Positions 13,901 to 25,439 of a stretch of DNA of 64,000 bases are shown here, in pieces. Source of the DNA: Margaritispora aquatica (taxonomy: Eukaryota > Ascomycota > Leotiomycetes > Helotiales > Discinellaceae); NCBI GenBank assembly GCA_007644065.1, contig VJWN01000018.1, positions 62,001 to 126,000 of the forward strand, given 5' to 3'. The translations under genes and the position numbers were made by a program. Each line of letters opens with the position of its first letter. The first letter of the stretch is position 1. Below the pieces are notes generated by a model. It ran no database searches. It saw only the letters and a program-made list of their open reading frames with translations, and had not been told where the DNA came from.

Positions 13901-15478
13901 CTGACTCTAAATCTACAATGAATTTAGCTCAGGCATTGGGAAAGGCGACGGAGGGAGGAGATGATAAGAAGGACACGACCACAAAATCACCAGAGAATAT
14001 TGAAGAGGAAGAGCAGCCATTTACTCAGAAACTCGATCCGGCGGAAAGCCGGGGTGCTCAGTCTACTACTACCGAAGGAAAATCAAAAGGAGAGGCGGCG
14101 TCAAAAAGCAGTTCTGGAGTTGAGGTAAGTACAAAATGAATTGAAACTTATTTTTTTCCCTCAACAAATTGAGGAAGATCTACCTTCAGGCTTGAATAGC
14201 AAGTCTGCTAAGCGCAAAAGATTTGATGGAGATCATCTATCATATCAAGCTCAGTTGAGCTGCAACTTGAGTAGCAAGTTTGCCAATATGTATAACATTA
14301 TTATTAGAGATACATCCCTTGGGGGAGGAGAGACCACACCGTGGTAATGACAAATACTCCTGACGCCGAAAATTGTTGAAAGCTGCACTATGATTTATTT
14401 TAGAGTCCCTTCTTCTGCTAACATGAACGATCCTCAAGATTTCCAAATCGAGAGCGAAAGCACCTGATGTCGCCTCGGCACAAGCTGAGATACCCTCACG
14501 ATCATCTTCCACAAAGGTAAATCCCAAAGAGGCAGCCAAAGCCCAAAAGAAGCTCGAGAAGAACGAGCAGAAGCGTCTTGATAAGGAGCGCAAGACGACT
14601 AGCTGGTCCCGAAAGTTTGGCAAGAAAGCTCTTGTCACAAAAGTTGCTGAGCCTGCGAGAGGTCAGTTCCGGCGGATTTCTCGACCGTGTAGCTCACCTG
14701 TCACAGCAGCAGGCAGCGGTGGTGGTGTCGCCGGCACAGATGGAGCCCACAGTCCCGAACTCTCGGAAGCTTCAGAAGTCACGCAGGTCGTCGTCGATGG
14801 GCCCGTCCTTGTCAGTACGGAAACTGCAGAGGTCGGAGCGCTCCCTGTCGGCGGGTGCGTCGAGAGCGGCGCCAGTATCATCGTTGCCCCAGTTGGAGCA
14901 CGGCCAGCTCAGAGCGTCACTGGTAGACCGAAGCGCAGAAGATACGGGCGTCGTAAGGACTCGAGGAGTGAGCCTGTTGGGAAAGCACCTGATTTTGCCT
15001 TTGGATCCTTTGATGGGGCTGGAGATCAGCAAGGTGCCGAGCGTGGTAAGGGAGAGAGTCAAGATGCAGGTGAGGAAGTGGTCTCAGTGAGTACATAAAC
15101 TTGATGCATTGTATCTCATCTCACCTCGCCTCGCCTCGCCTCATGTCGTTTTAATTCTGGCAGATAAGCGAGGTACTGACAAGTGAGCAGTTTCAACGCC
15201 AACAAATGAGACGTGTCTCTGCGCCAAGCGATCCACCTCCTTCATTGGGTCAGTCGGGACGTAGAGAGCAGAGTTATGGCAATGGTTACAGAAGGCGTCC
15301 CAGGCATTGGCGGTTGAAGAATCGGACGACGGGTAGTGAGTCTGTTGGTGGTCGTGGTTCTGGAAGCAGTGATGGTGTTCGTAAAACGTCTTATTTTGCT
15401 GGCCGTGGTGAGTGGAGTGATGATTTGGGTGTTGTGGGTGTGGAGGCGCCGGTTTCGACGCCGGTTGAGTTGAACTGA
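10967..15478 (+). CDS. HMT1-type ABC half-transporter (ABCB family) with long C-terminal tail, 10 exons
   Basis: The exons 10967-10990, 11043-11219, 11273-11341, 11411-11926, 11973-12129, 12177-13412, 13458-13659, 13707-14124, 14439-15086 and 15164-15478 give about 1253 residues in one frame. Several N-terminal membrane segments (exons 2-4) precede a six-helix ABC membrane domain (exons 5-6). The nucleotide-binding domain shows Walker [10 protein letters not shown] (about 635-643), signature LSGGEKQ (739-745), Walker B IILLDEAT (759-766) and the H-loop AHRLST (about 794-799). This order, with an extra N-terminal membrane domain, is that of HMT1/ABCB6-like transporters, which move glutathione- or phytochelatin-type conjugates into the vacuole. 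The substrate here is inferred. After the NBD there are about 400 extra hydrophilic residues (charged, Ser/Gly-rich, with a [16 protein letters not shown] helix), much longer than expected for the family. The 314-nt intron 14125-14438 is the least certain junction. Confidence 0.9.
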
Positions 15479-18400
15479 AGTGTAGACTGAGAGATGAGGA
15501 GAAAGCGAAAGAAGTTTTGGTGTGTTATCTGGTATTGTTGAACTTCAGGTTCAGCGAAGGTGGACGGTTCAGTGTTCAAGGGAAAGGAAGTGGGCGTGTG
15601 TTAGCAGGGCATTAACTACAGTTGAGCTTCTAGTTATGGACGCACGGTACTACATGTTATAATTCTATCACTTCTCTAAGTCAATTGTCTTCGTTGCAAT
15701 ATCATTTCTGTTCATTCGAACAAGAGCGAGATAGTGAGGGGTGAGAGGTGAGGTACAAATATCACTCAGCTTTTCTGTATAAAACTGGACTTCGTGATTT
15801 TACAGAAAATCGTGGCTTGAGAGGGAGTTTGAAAGCTGAGCAAAAAATTGCAAGCTGCTTGTTCAGTATGACATGGGGGATAATTTGAGGTTTGAGGTTG
15901 GGCACGATATATTCTATGCTTATAGAGCAGGAATTTCAGGCTTGGCTTGGCTTATCGGAACGACGATTGGAGTCACTGTGCTAGTTTTACTGAGGAAATC
16001 AGCGTAACGTAATGTAATTAGTAGATTAATTAGTAGATCAGTATTGAAAGGACGCTGCTGTATACGTGATTTCGAGTGGGTTTGGTGATAGAAATGTTGT
16101 CAAGCGAGGTGGGAATGGTCTGAGGGAAGGTGGGCGTTGGCAACAATGTTAGGGTAAATGCAAGGGCTCGGTTCTATCTTCATTGGGAGACGAAGAGAAG
16201 CTATTGTCGCTAGTATAGAGTATTGAGGTAGGAAATAATATGGAACTAGTTTACTTCACATGACAGCGGTCTTGCGTAGGAAAAGAGTGTGGATGACGTC
16301 CGCGGGATGTTTTGGATCTTAATCATAATAACCTAGTAGCAAGAGTAATTTTATGTTTATGGTAATGAGAGCTTAGTAAGAACAAGCGTGTGAATATGAA
16401 ATTACTATCTTTCCAGAAACAGAGAAGTTGGTGAAAACAGGTTGTGAACTTCGCTCCACGTGCTTGTGGGCTAAAGAACTCGAACTGCGCAAGAATCGAC
16501 CGCTACATACAAAAATAAAATAAAATAAGAGTTCTGAACTGAATTTTGACATCAGGTTGTAGAGATGGGGTTTGTTTGGTAGACACTGGCGTTGTATGGA
16601 GAATGGGGGATCTCGAGAGTTGATGGTGAAAGACAGAGAAGTTTAGCGAAAGCGGGGTCAAGTCTGTTGGTGGCGAGAGACCGACCAGTGACTTGACAGC
16701 ACAGCGGGTCTGAGCTTGCATGGAACATTTTAAAGGTAATAGAGCTATTTAGAACGATCATAGGAAGCTCGACTTGTTATTTGTAGCTATTGAAGCTCAT
16801 ATTACTTATATCTACTCTGTGTGTGTGTGTCTTGGCAGGATCAGGCTTGGAGGGGCAATCTGCTGAACCATAAGTCATGTTGCTAGTACGTAGATATTGA
16901 TTGATAGCGCTTATCTTTATATCTATACTAGGAAAGGGAGAAGAAGGAAAGGCAGTGAAGGAGCTGAGAAATGAACGTATACGTCAAAGTGAAAGTAAAC
17001 TTGTAGTGTGAGGATGACTTGTGAAAAGTCTTTTCCCTTGGCACATCTCAATTACACATGAATATCTGCACACCTTGGAGATACTGGCGCCAGTGAGATA
17101 CAGGTATAAAGGGAGGGAAATTGTCCGAGAAACAAAGCATTATGATTCGCAATACACAAGGCTACAAGTCGTATGCTTTTTGAGGAGTGAGTGGAGATGA
17201 ATACATAGCTGGACTTGGCGTTTTGAAGTCTCATATAAGATATCCAAACAACTGCTAAAGCAATATTTGGCATCACCTTACTGAAAGACATCAATACAGA
17301 TCAATATCACCGAAAGCCCAAGGAATGAGAGCGCTTGGCGAGATGAGAACAAAGGGTCGACAACGACACTTCCAAAGTTGAGAACAACATACATTACCAA
17401 GATTCAAAAGCTAGTTGAGAAAGCCAGTGGACCTCTACATAGATGTGACTAGTAATTTAAAGAGGATATAGCTGAATGATAGAATGAACATAGTAAGCCG
17501 AAAGTACAACTGTCATTACGTCACCAAACAATCCTTTCAACCAACTTCATTTTCTCCAAAACAGCACACACATGTATTGCTTTCTCAGCCTTTCTGAAGA
17601 CTCATATAGTACTAAAGGCGCGAAGTAGGGGCTTTAAATACTTCGAGAGGATACCTGTCGTGTGACTTGCCGTGGCACAAAGCAAAGCAGGCAGTGAAGG
17701 ATGTGGGATCGGTTGGAAGGCTTAAACAATTTGGTTGAAGGCTTCGAGATCTAGTATAGCGCTTCAAAGTTCTGAACTATGGAGATTGAAAATCGGTGCG
17801 TAGGATTTGTAAATATTCAGTAAGAGTGGAATGGAGAAAAGGTTTGGAAGTGAATGGGCGGAGTGGAGTAAGAATTTTGTATACTGCAGTATACCCTCCT
17901 AATTTCAACAACTCATTTCCCCGCCAACTATGGAACTTGACAGTAGCGGCAAAGAATCATATGTTGATAACATGTATCTCAAGAGTAATTCCCTTCCAGC
18001 CGTTTTCTCCCCGAGCATGACACCCGCAGTAACCCACCTCGCTTAACTCAATACGCTCCAACTCCTCCCTAAAGACCAGCACAATCAGTTTCCCATCAGC
18101 CAGCACCCAGAAACTTCGAACTCCAAAGCCATTTAATGAGTTGAATGTCCAAGCTCATGTTTGTAGCAAGAGCGTTGGTATTGAGGAAGTGGGTGAATAT
18201 ATAGGGGACGAAGGATGTGTGCGAGGAATGTTGGGGGGGAATAGGTATTTGGATTTTTTGATCAAAGAGTGAGGAGTTGAGTCAGACTAACAATGAGGAC
18301 AAAATAGTTGGAATTGCAAAATTGACAGAGTGGCGCACATGAAACTTGCTCATGTAACCTTAGCGCTGAAAGTGATCTGATTAGTTCATCTTCATGTTCA

Positions 18401-20264
18401 CAGTGTCTACCCACCCAGTCCATTAAAAGTGAGAATTATCAAATCTCGTCTAACAACATCTTGAATGAAATAAATAGAGAGTCTTTAACATACTTACAAT
18501 TTTAGAGAATACTCCAATCTTTGCTCACATCAAATGTCTCCTCCACCCACTTGTGACAGTACTCTGATGACGAGAGTTCATTTACCGTCACTTATGGTCA
18601 CAGCCATCAAATTGAAAAGCTCGCGATGACTTTAAACACGAAACTAAAGTATTAACTCCCTCGCACTGATGACGACAGCAGATCTCGGCTTTGGACGGAA
18701 ATGATAACAACCTCCCAACCCATAATGACAGCAACTCAAAGCACCTTTCTTCACACCTAACGCATTGAAAATGCCTTTCAAATTCAACAACCACCAAGTT
18801 ATCAAAGTATGCGAAGCAACAACCAAAATTGAGGGCCTTGAGCCCTGATACCGCCATGGCAGATAGCCATGAAGTCTGTCTCTTCGCCATATAACCTGTT
18901 GACTATGAGATCGGAGATTATGTTGAGGAGAAGTGCTTGTTTTATACTCCGTACTCTAAGCAATATCCTTGGCGGTGGGGGTGGAGTGTGGTGCTGAGTA
19001 AAGAGTGAGTTGAAGTGAAGTGTGAAGTTGGTGTAAGTCCTGGTCTTACCTGGGGCTTGCGAGTAAGTAGTGAAACGTACTTTGCAATGGCAGCAGCAGC
19101 TATCTTATATCCACTTCTACTTCCCACATCTTTCCACCCAGTATCGAAATCGTATCCTGGTCCAGCAGAACAATTCTTTCCCTTCTCTCGTTCCACACGC
19201 TGATCGAAATCCAACACCATGCTTGTTTAGAACACTACCACACACTCTCTATTCTTAGGTTTGGCCATATTGCTCGTGTCGATACAGCTATCTGGTTAGA
19301 TGAAGCCGCCGTTTTATAGTATAGATTTCTTGATTTAGGGTGAGAGAGAAAGAGGGTGGAAGTCTATTTGAAAGGTTGAGTTTATGGGGCTGAATGCTTG
19401 AAGGAAGTTACTTGGACGAAATGATTCAGATGGATGATGTTGCGTATAAAGAAGCAACTTGAAATTATGAAATAAGGTGAGTTAATGAATCGTGTTTCAA
19501 GACCAAGGGGGCAAGGTAGGCACATAGGTATATAAACACCAAGAATCCCTCTCAAAATCAACTCCAAGGAAGAACGCTACGTCCGAACTGCAAGATTTGA
19601 GATTCTGGCCTTTTAGATAGATGCCAGATGTGTGAACCATCGAACCAAATTTTTCTCCCCGTCTTCTGCTCGTCAGGATGGTACACCATCTCTATATGTA
19701 GCGACTTTCCCTCTGCGAAAAGGGCGAAGAGATGCATCATCCAAAAGTCAATGAACGAGAATGTGAATACTAACTTGACGGCGACAGATTAACATCAGAA
19801 TGCTGACAAGAATACACCAAATCTCAACTGGCAGCAAGAGATGGAGAGCGGGGATGTTCTAATCGAGAGGAGTATTGGAATTTCAGGTTGTAGATTTAGA
19901 AATAGTTGGATTCATGGAAAAAGAAATATACGCTGAAATGAGTCAAATAACTGTCGATAGCAGAAATCGTAGAAAGCGGCGATTTTCTTATTTGGTGTAC
20001 TCTCTGGGATTGTATGATTGGAGTAACTTTAGCAGAGATGGGAGATGTGCGATATTTTATACCTCTGCTTTGCTTGCTGGAGTGGCAAGTGTTGGCGAAG
20101 CTAGTGACGCAAATTCCTCTTTCGTCAAGAAGCTTCATCCATTGTGATGTTCGGAATGCTTCAATTCTCGGTTTGTCCAAGCCTTCTTGTCGCCATGGTA
20201 AGACCCGGCCTTTCGAAAGACAACTTCTTTGTCGTTTCTTTGCATTTTCAACCAAACTCCCCGT
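15479..20264. other. Long gene-free stretch
   Basis: I see no supported gene in this 4.8-kb stretch. Open frames are all at or below about 100 codons, overlap on both strands and show no splice continuity. A short GT run (about 16819-16832) and scattered A/T-rich blocks are present. The first part is probably the 3' UTR of the ABC transporter. An unannotated non-coding RNA or a decayed gene cannot be excluded. Confidence 0.45.
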
Positions 20265-21026
20265 CTACTCCGTACTCAGCCTCCACAGCCCATCTCCCAG
20301 AAAATGTCCTTCCTCAACCACTGGCCCCTTGCCCTTTGCCTTAACCTCCTTAGTGCCCATACTCAGCAAGCCAACCGCACAAGCCTCCGCCTTTCCCTCT
20401 GCACAAACCACGACCGGCTCACCCTTTTCCAATTCCCTGCCTCCATACCAGCCCTCATCTTCCCTTCCTTCCGCAAATGCAGTCTCGCCGTATTCACCCT
20501 CGTCATCGTCATCGTCCCCATCGGGTAAGCGCCCGCCGGTCGATGTGAGGCCTGGTGCCATGAGCGTTGCACCAGACAGCACGAAGCGGATTGCGCCACG
20601 GTCGATTCGGATACTGGGGAAGGCGGTTGGGAAGCGGTGGACGAGTTTGAGGTGCGGGAGGAGGTGATCAGTCATATGTTGGTAGAAGAGGGGAGTTGGG
20701 CCGATGAGGTAGAGTGTTACTCTTTCTGGGCTGGTCAAGAGAACACGTCAGTATTTGGTATGCATTGAGTGAAAGGTTGATGTCTGTCACTACTGAGAAG
20801 GAGAATTGAACGTAGGGTCTCACATCTTCATGGCGTCCAATTGCTCTTTCTTCGGTATGATCTCATCGATGAAGGGCGCGAGGAGAGGATATGTCTGAAC
20901 GATTTGTGTGCGAATTGCGCGTTGGACGGAAGATTTCACCTTGGACTTTGAGCCCGGAGATATACTGAGAGAGTTAGCAGATCTCTTATAGATTGAGAAG
21001 GTGGTTATTTACTCCTTTTTAAACAT
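20265..21026 (-). CDS. TMA20: Tma20/MCT-1 family translation factor (PUA domain)
   Basis: Minus-strand exons 21026-21013, 20964-20824 and 20730-20265 join in frame to give about 206 residues beginning MFKK, like human MCTS1 and yeast Tma20. The N-terminal part ends in ...IIPKKEQLDAMKIPERV, matching the family's pre-PUA domain. The PUA domain (about residue 95 on) shows IDRGAIRFVLSGA, followed by APGLTS and the closing DGLWRL. These proteins bind the 40S subunit with Tma22/DENR and act in ribosome recycling and re-initiation in the cytoplasm. The family is about 180 residues; the extra length is an acidic and Gly-rich insert (DGDDDDDEGEYGE..., about 118-152) inside the PUA region. The first exon is only 14 nt, ending within codon 5; branch-point CTAAC sequences support both introns. 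Confidence 0.88.
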
Positions 21027-21475
21027 CTTGACGATAAGGTAAACAGATTGCAGTGTTGTAATAGATTCGTAGGTCGTTCGAGGTGGGGAGAAGAATGAGG
21101 ATGGAATATCTATCGCGGGGCTAATGTTTAACCCACTCCACTACCGAGTTCTGCCGGTACCAAATTGACGGGCGGTGAAGTGGGATTTGTGCCCCGCGGT
21201 CGACTATGGGGGGCCAAGAAGTAGACCAGAGTGGCAGTTTATGTAAGTGTTGGTGGGATGATGGTAGATAGGTATTATAGAGTGCCTTGAGTGAATTGCT
21301 GAAGTATCTAGATGTGACCACAAACGTTTGGCAAGCAAAGAAAGAATTACTTGCTTGTCACTGTCACTGTCACCCATATTCTGTCGTAAAAACGATGTTC
21401 GTAACTCATTGATTCATTCATTGGTATTACAAAGTATAAGTAGAAAAGTCCAAATGACTTAGTGAAGCCCATGCT

Positions 21476-21820
21476 CTACTGGTGATCAACATGAGAGACA
21501 GTTCCATCCTCCTTAAGGTGAACATTCAATCTGCAGATCAATTAGCTATGTGCAGTGTCGCAACTTGCAAGTATATCTTCACCTATCTGGCTTAAAGTCC
21601 TTGGTGACCATAGATCCTGGCTCAATAACTCTTGTCTCCTTTGGGAGCTCGGTTCTAGCAAACGTCTACATCTTGTTAGCAGAGTAAACAATTCTAGCTC
21701 AGAAATCAAACATACAGTAGCATCAGAAGTCTCTCCAAGCTTCTTTCCCACCAGCTTGTTCATCCATTGTTCCGTCTTGGATCCGTCTACTGAGTTGATA
21801 CCTGGAACGACGAGAGGCAT
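21476..21820 (-). CDS. I78-family (potato inhibitor I-like fold) proteinase inhibitor
   Basis: Exons 21820-21716, 21665-21583 and 21530-21476 (minus strand) give an 80-residue protein. It begins MPLVVPGINS and contains the family-type segments WMNKLVGKKLGE and PGSMVTKDFKPDRLN, ending HLKEDGTVSHVDHQ. I78 proteins such as the Aspergillus fumigatus elastase inhibitor are of this size and inhibit serine proteinases. No signal peptide is visible, so this copy is probably intracellular or released without a classical signal; its target is unknown. The upstream in-frame residues that an open-frame reading would add are Lys/Leu/Thr-rich and come from a tandem repeat in the leader, so I chose the internal ATG at 21820. 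It follows Tma20 on the same strand with about 450 nt between them. Confidence 0.85.
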
Positions 21821-21837
21821 GTTGAGTGTCTGTGTGG

Positions 21838-21868
21838 GTTTGAGGGTTTTGAGGGTTTTGAGGGTTCT
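21838..21868. repeat. TTTGAGGG short tandem repeat in the 5' leader region
   Basis: Three to four copies of a 9-base TTTTGAGGG-type unit lie just upstream of the I78 inhibitor start codon. It resembles but is not the TTAGGG telomere repeat. Confidence 0.8.
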
Positions 21869-23158
21869 GTGTTGTGGAATTGGAGGGTTTGTTTGTATTC
21901 GTGAGATGTGTATTAGCAACGAAGGATTGAGTTTCTTCTTAAATACCATACAAGTATGGTAGAGGAGTAGTTAGTTGCCTTGTTTGCCTTGTCTTGCTCG
22001 AGTCAATAATAAAGTCCCCCTCATACGTCATCTTGGATCATGTGATCTGTCTGATGCTCTTGGCTCCTTCCTGACTCGAACGTCTTGAGCTTCATGTTTT
22101 CCTGTTCTGGACTTGACCATAATTTCTTCTTCCAGTTCATCCTTCATCCTACAACTATCTACGCAATCATCCATCCATCAATCAATCGATCGATCGAATC
22201 CAGTTCTGCATCAAAATATACACCCACACTTGTCACTTGCACAACGATCAAAGGTGACCGAAAATCGGCTACTGGCTGGCTGGGGCTGGATATTCGAGGG
22301 GCTTGAAGCTGACATGAGGGTGCTGAGCTTGTTCCATTCTAGCCAATCAATATTTTAGTGGTCTTACCTTACTATCTACCTGCTTTTGTCTTGGTATGAA
22401 GAGTTTCAGCTCCTCCAAAGCAGATGAGACTGCAAGAACGCCCTATGGAATTGATCCACACAAGCTGTTTCTCTGGTCATTTTTCTCGGCCTCAGCCACC
22501 TCACAATAATAAAGGAACATCACCAAATTCTCGACTTCCTCGCTTGTCGTCAAATGCACAGCACAAGCGCTTCGTACACTTGTGGATACAGAATAAAGAC
22601 AGGTGGATTTCTTGCAAGGCCCTTCAATTTACGCGCAATATCAAAATGCGCGGCCTCACCCTCGTCGTCGCTGTTGACGACTTGGTGCCGCATTGAAGCC
22701 GAAGGTCAAGCTTTGAATATTATATCTCCGTACTCTGTGGTGTGTCTGTGGCCTTCACCCAGTCCAGTGGTGCCATAGTAAAAGACAAGAAGTTCAGGCC
22801 TGGATAGCTCCGAACCAGTGCACAAGATCTGACAGGACCAGCCCCACTACTGGCTGACACAACCTATTAACTGCGCCCATGGGGGCCTGTCAAAGAACCC
22901 CTTTCCCCTTGAGGGTCTCATCAGACACCTCTTGGGTAAAGGCTCAGGGCTTCGCCTCGTGAGCTTAAAATAAGCACACAGCGCGGCTGTTGCTGAAGGC
23001 TTATGTATCACAAGTTTCTCCTTCGTTGTTTGCTTGATGTTTCTTCTTGATCTTCATCTCTACTGATCGAAAAGCTATCCGAAGTATCATCTAGGTGCCA
23101 TCCCGAACCTCACCTAACGCTAAATACGCATCCTTCGCGCACTTTTGTCAGCTCAATC
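21869..23158. other. Intergenic stretch between divergent genes
   Basis: No supported gene. It separates the minus-strand I78 gene from the plus-strand surface-protein gene, so both promoters should lie here. A CCATC/CAATC/GATCGATC simple repeat is at about 22169-22197. Open frames of 70-90 codons overlap in different frames and show no family features. Confidence 0.5.
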
Positions 23159-24226
23159 ATGCGGTCGACTCTCCTGGCTCTTTTGACTTCGGTCGCCCTT
23201 GTCTCTGCGACTGGATGCGTGGAAAACAACATTGACGAGCTGGCAGCAAGAAGTACTTGTGGACGAAGCAAAGCAATTGCAAAATGCTTGCGAGCAGCTG
23301 TTGACCTGGCTAGGTTGGAGGATATCGAATGGTGTTACCAGGCTGCTGGCTGTGAGGTCGCAGATGCTACAGCTGAGGCTGTCTGGTTCTCGCGCGATTG
23401 TCGTGCATCCGAGACACAAGAAGGAGAGAAGGAATTGAAGGCCAGACAGGACTCTTCAACAGGTGCATCTACCGGTGCTTCAGTGAAAAGCACTACGGCA
23501 AAGACTTCCAAGGCTTCCACCAAGACCTCCGCGACTGTCGCAAGCACATCTGCCGTAACTACATCGGAGCCTACAACTTCGGCATCGGTCGCTGCAACTA
23601 CTGCGAGCACTGTAGCCTCCACGACTAGTACAACTTCGACTTCCGACAGCACGGCATCGACAGGAACGTTAGCATCGGCCACCACAACCACACCTCTAGT
23701 TTGCTCCGTCACATCGACTATTTCAACAACAGCATGCTCTATCTCTGGAGGGAAGACCGTATCTTGCTACCCAACATCCACAGCTGTTGCATCCTGCGCT
23801 CCAGGAGTGATTTGCTTTGCGGCAACTGATAGGGACCCAGCAGGCACCTGCATGAGACGTGACGATTCTCTCTCTACATCTGGACTTGCAGTGACTATTG
23901 CATTTGCCATCGGAATCATCTTCACCATCGTATGCTTTGTGGTTTCTGCGTTTCGAGCCAAGAGCAAGGCCAAAAAGGAGACAGCTGCACGTTTACTCGC
24001 TGCCGCTAGCTCTGGCTCCAGAAAGGACGTCGAGGCTGCAAATGCATTCTCTGGTGGCAGAAATGCTGGTGCGAGCGATGCCGATCTGCCACTCATGACA
24101 CCTGGAGGACAAAGGAGCGAAACCTATGCGGCTGGACAACAGGAATATTTCCCCCAAGGGCAACAAGGTGCTCCTCGATTGAACCCGGGTGTGGGTGGTC
24201 TTGGACCAAATGAAGCGAGATATTGA
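23159..24226 (+). CDS. Ser/Thr-rich single-pass surface protein with Cys-rich N-terminal domain
   Basis: An uninterrupted 355-residue frame. Residues 1-18 form a signal peptide (MRSTLLALLTSVALVSAT). A small domain follows with cysteines at 20, 34, 43, 59, 65 and 81. Residues about 99-190 are a Ser/Thr/Ala-rich stalk, as in heavily O-mannosylated wall proteins, followed by a second region with five cysteines. One hydrophobic segment (about 242-266, rich in Ile/Ala/Val/Phe) is followed by a basic KSKAKK stop-transfer and a hydrophilic tail. This layout is that of fungal wall-stress sensors and related surface proteins (Wsc/Mid2-like), but I see neither a WSC domain nor the eight-Cys CFEM pattern. 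Function is therefore unknown; a plasma-membrane location is inferred. Confidence 0.82.
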   Translation: MRSTLLALLTSVALVSATGCVENNIDELAARSTCGRSKAIAKCLRAAVDLARLEDIEWCYQAAGCEVADATAEAVWFSRDCRASETQEGEKELKARQDSSTGASTGASVKSTTAKTSKASTKTSATVASTSAVTTSEPTTSASVAATTASTVASTTSTTSTSDSTASTGTLASATTTTPLVCSVTSTISTTACSISGGKTVSCYPTSTAVASCAPGVICFAATDRDPAGTCMRRDDSLSTSGLAVTIAFAIGIIFTIVCFVVSAFRAKSKAKKETAARLLAAASSGSRKDVEAANAFSGGRNAGASDADLPLMTPGGQRSETYAAGQQEYFPQGQQGAPRLNPGVGGLGPNEARY

Positions 24227-25439
24227 GCTAGGAGGATGGCAAAGGCTCTTTGTGACATGGAGGATGAGATGATAGGTATGAGTAAGCGTTCTAGTTCGAA
24301 TGGCGCATGGTGGTGTTTGGTGTTCAAAGTGGGAATGCTTTGTGTGTTGGTGTAAAATTCATACCCAGTTGAAATGTAGCATGTTTTGTCTTAGCTTTTG
24401 CATTTTCCAAATCGCTTTTAACGCAAGTATGTATCATTTTGGTTTTGTGTTTTCATACAATCATTCTGCAATTTGAAGACTTGATGCCGTTTAAGAAGAT
24501 GAAGACTTTATTTGGTAGCATCAAAACAATTTGTTCTTAAGCATTACCTATGTGCGTTTTATGCATCTTTTATGTCTAATTGTAGTGCTTTGGTGTTCTT
24601 TACATCTAACGTGTTCAAATTGGTAAGATTGATTTCTTTCTCAAGTTTGTAACTTTGTAAGGAGGGTTTGATTGTGTGTGCTACAGTCAGCACACAAGCA
24701 AGGGTAGACTTGATGTAAGATCTTCTGCTCATCTTCTCTTCCTCATGTTTACACCAAGTCTTTAGGCTACCTCGAGGTTATATTGCTACTTGAGACTGGA
24801 CGAAGAAGAACTTTCAGCTTAGGTGTCTTGTCTGGTTTTGTCTGATCTTGTTTGGTCTGGTCTAGTTAGGCGAAAATGGGTAAGTTGGGACTACTATCTA
24901 ATCTTCCCAGCTAAATTTTCTGTTTGTTGAACGTCGGTAAGTAAGTTTGGTCAAATAAAACTTTCTAGTCTTTCTTACGGCAACGAAGAGCTAAGTAAAG
25001 CAGGTAATAGGTTATTCCTTGGTGTGTCGGTGGATGGGTGAGCTCAGTAACTGTGTTTCTTTATTTTCTCTAGTTATTATAATGATCAGTTGGGTTTGGT
25101 TCGGTTTGTTTGAGCTTGTGGAATCCTGGTCAAGTTTGTCAACGAGAGTTTATTTAGTTCTGAATTGATATCGAAGAATCTGAATCTAAATTTGAATTTG
25201 AATCCCTGAAGTCAGAATCGAAAGGCGGAATCGAAAGATATGCATCGCTGCGCCCGTTTTCTCTTCCTGCGCTTTCTCCTCCTCCTGCCTGCGACTTTTC
25301 CTTCGCAAGTAAACAACCACAACCCCCTACCACTTTTTGCAAACAATCCTTTCGCTAGACAACGCAAATACATACACATATACGCACTTGTATTTGCATT
25401 CACAAATAACAAAAGCTCGATACGGATTGATCAAACATC
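24227..25439. other. Intergenic stretch
   Basis: I see no gene here. The first part is T-rich and is probably the 3' UTR of the surface-protein gene. The last 250 bases, pyrimidine-rich with C/T blocks and then an A/C-rich leader, look like the promoter and 5' UTR of the next gene. Confidence 0.5.

Noticed and set aside
21821..21949. N-terminal extension of the I78 inhibitor
   Set aside because: Made of Leu-Lys-Thr repeats translated from the TTTTGAGGG tandem repeat; the family starts at the internal Met.
23159..23401. CFEM domain in the surface protein
   Set aside because: Only six cysteines with the wrong spacing; CFEM has eight.
23335..23712. 125-codon minus-strand Val/Ala/Glu-rich frame
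   Set aside because: Antisense shadow of the Ser/Thr-rich stalk of the surface protein.
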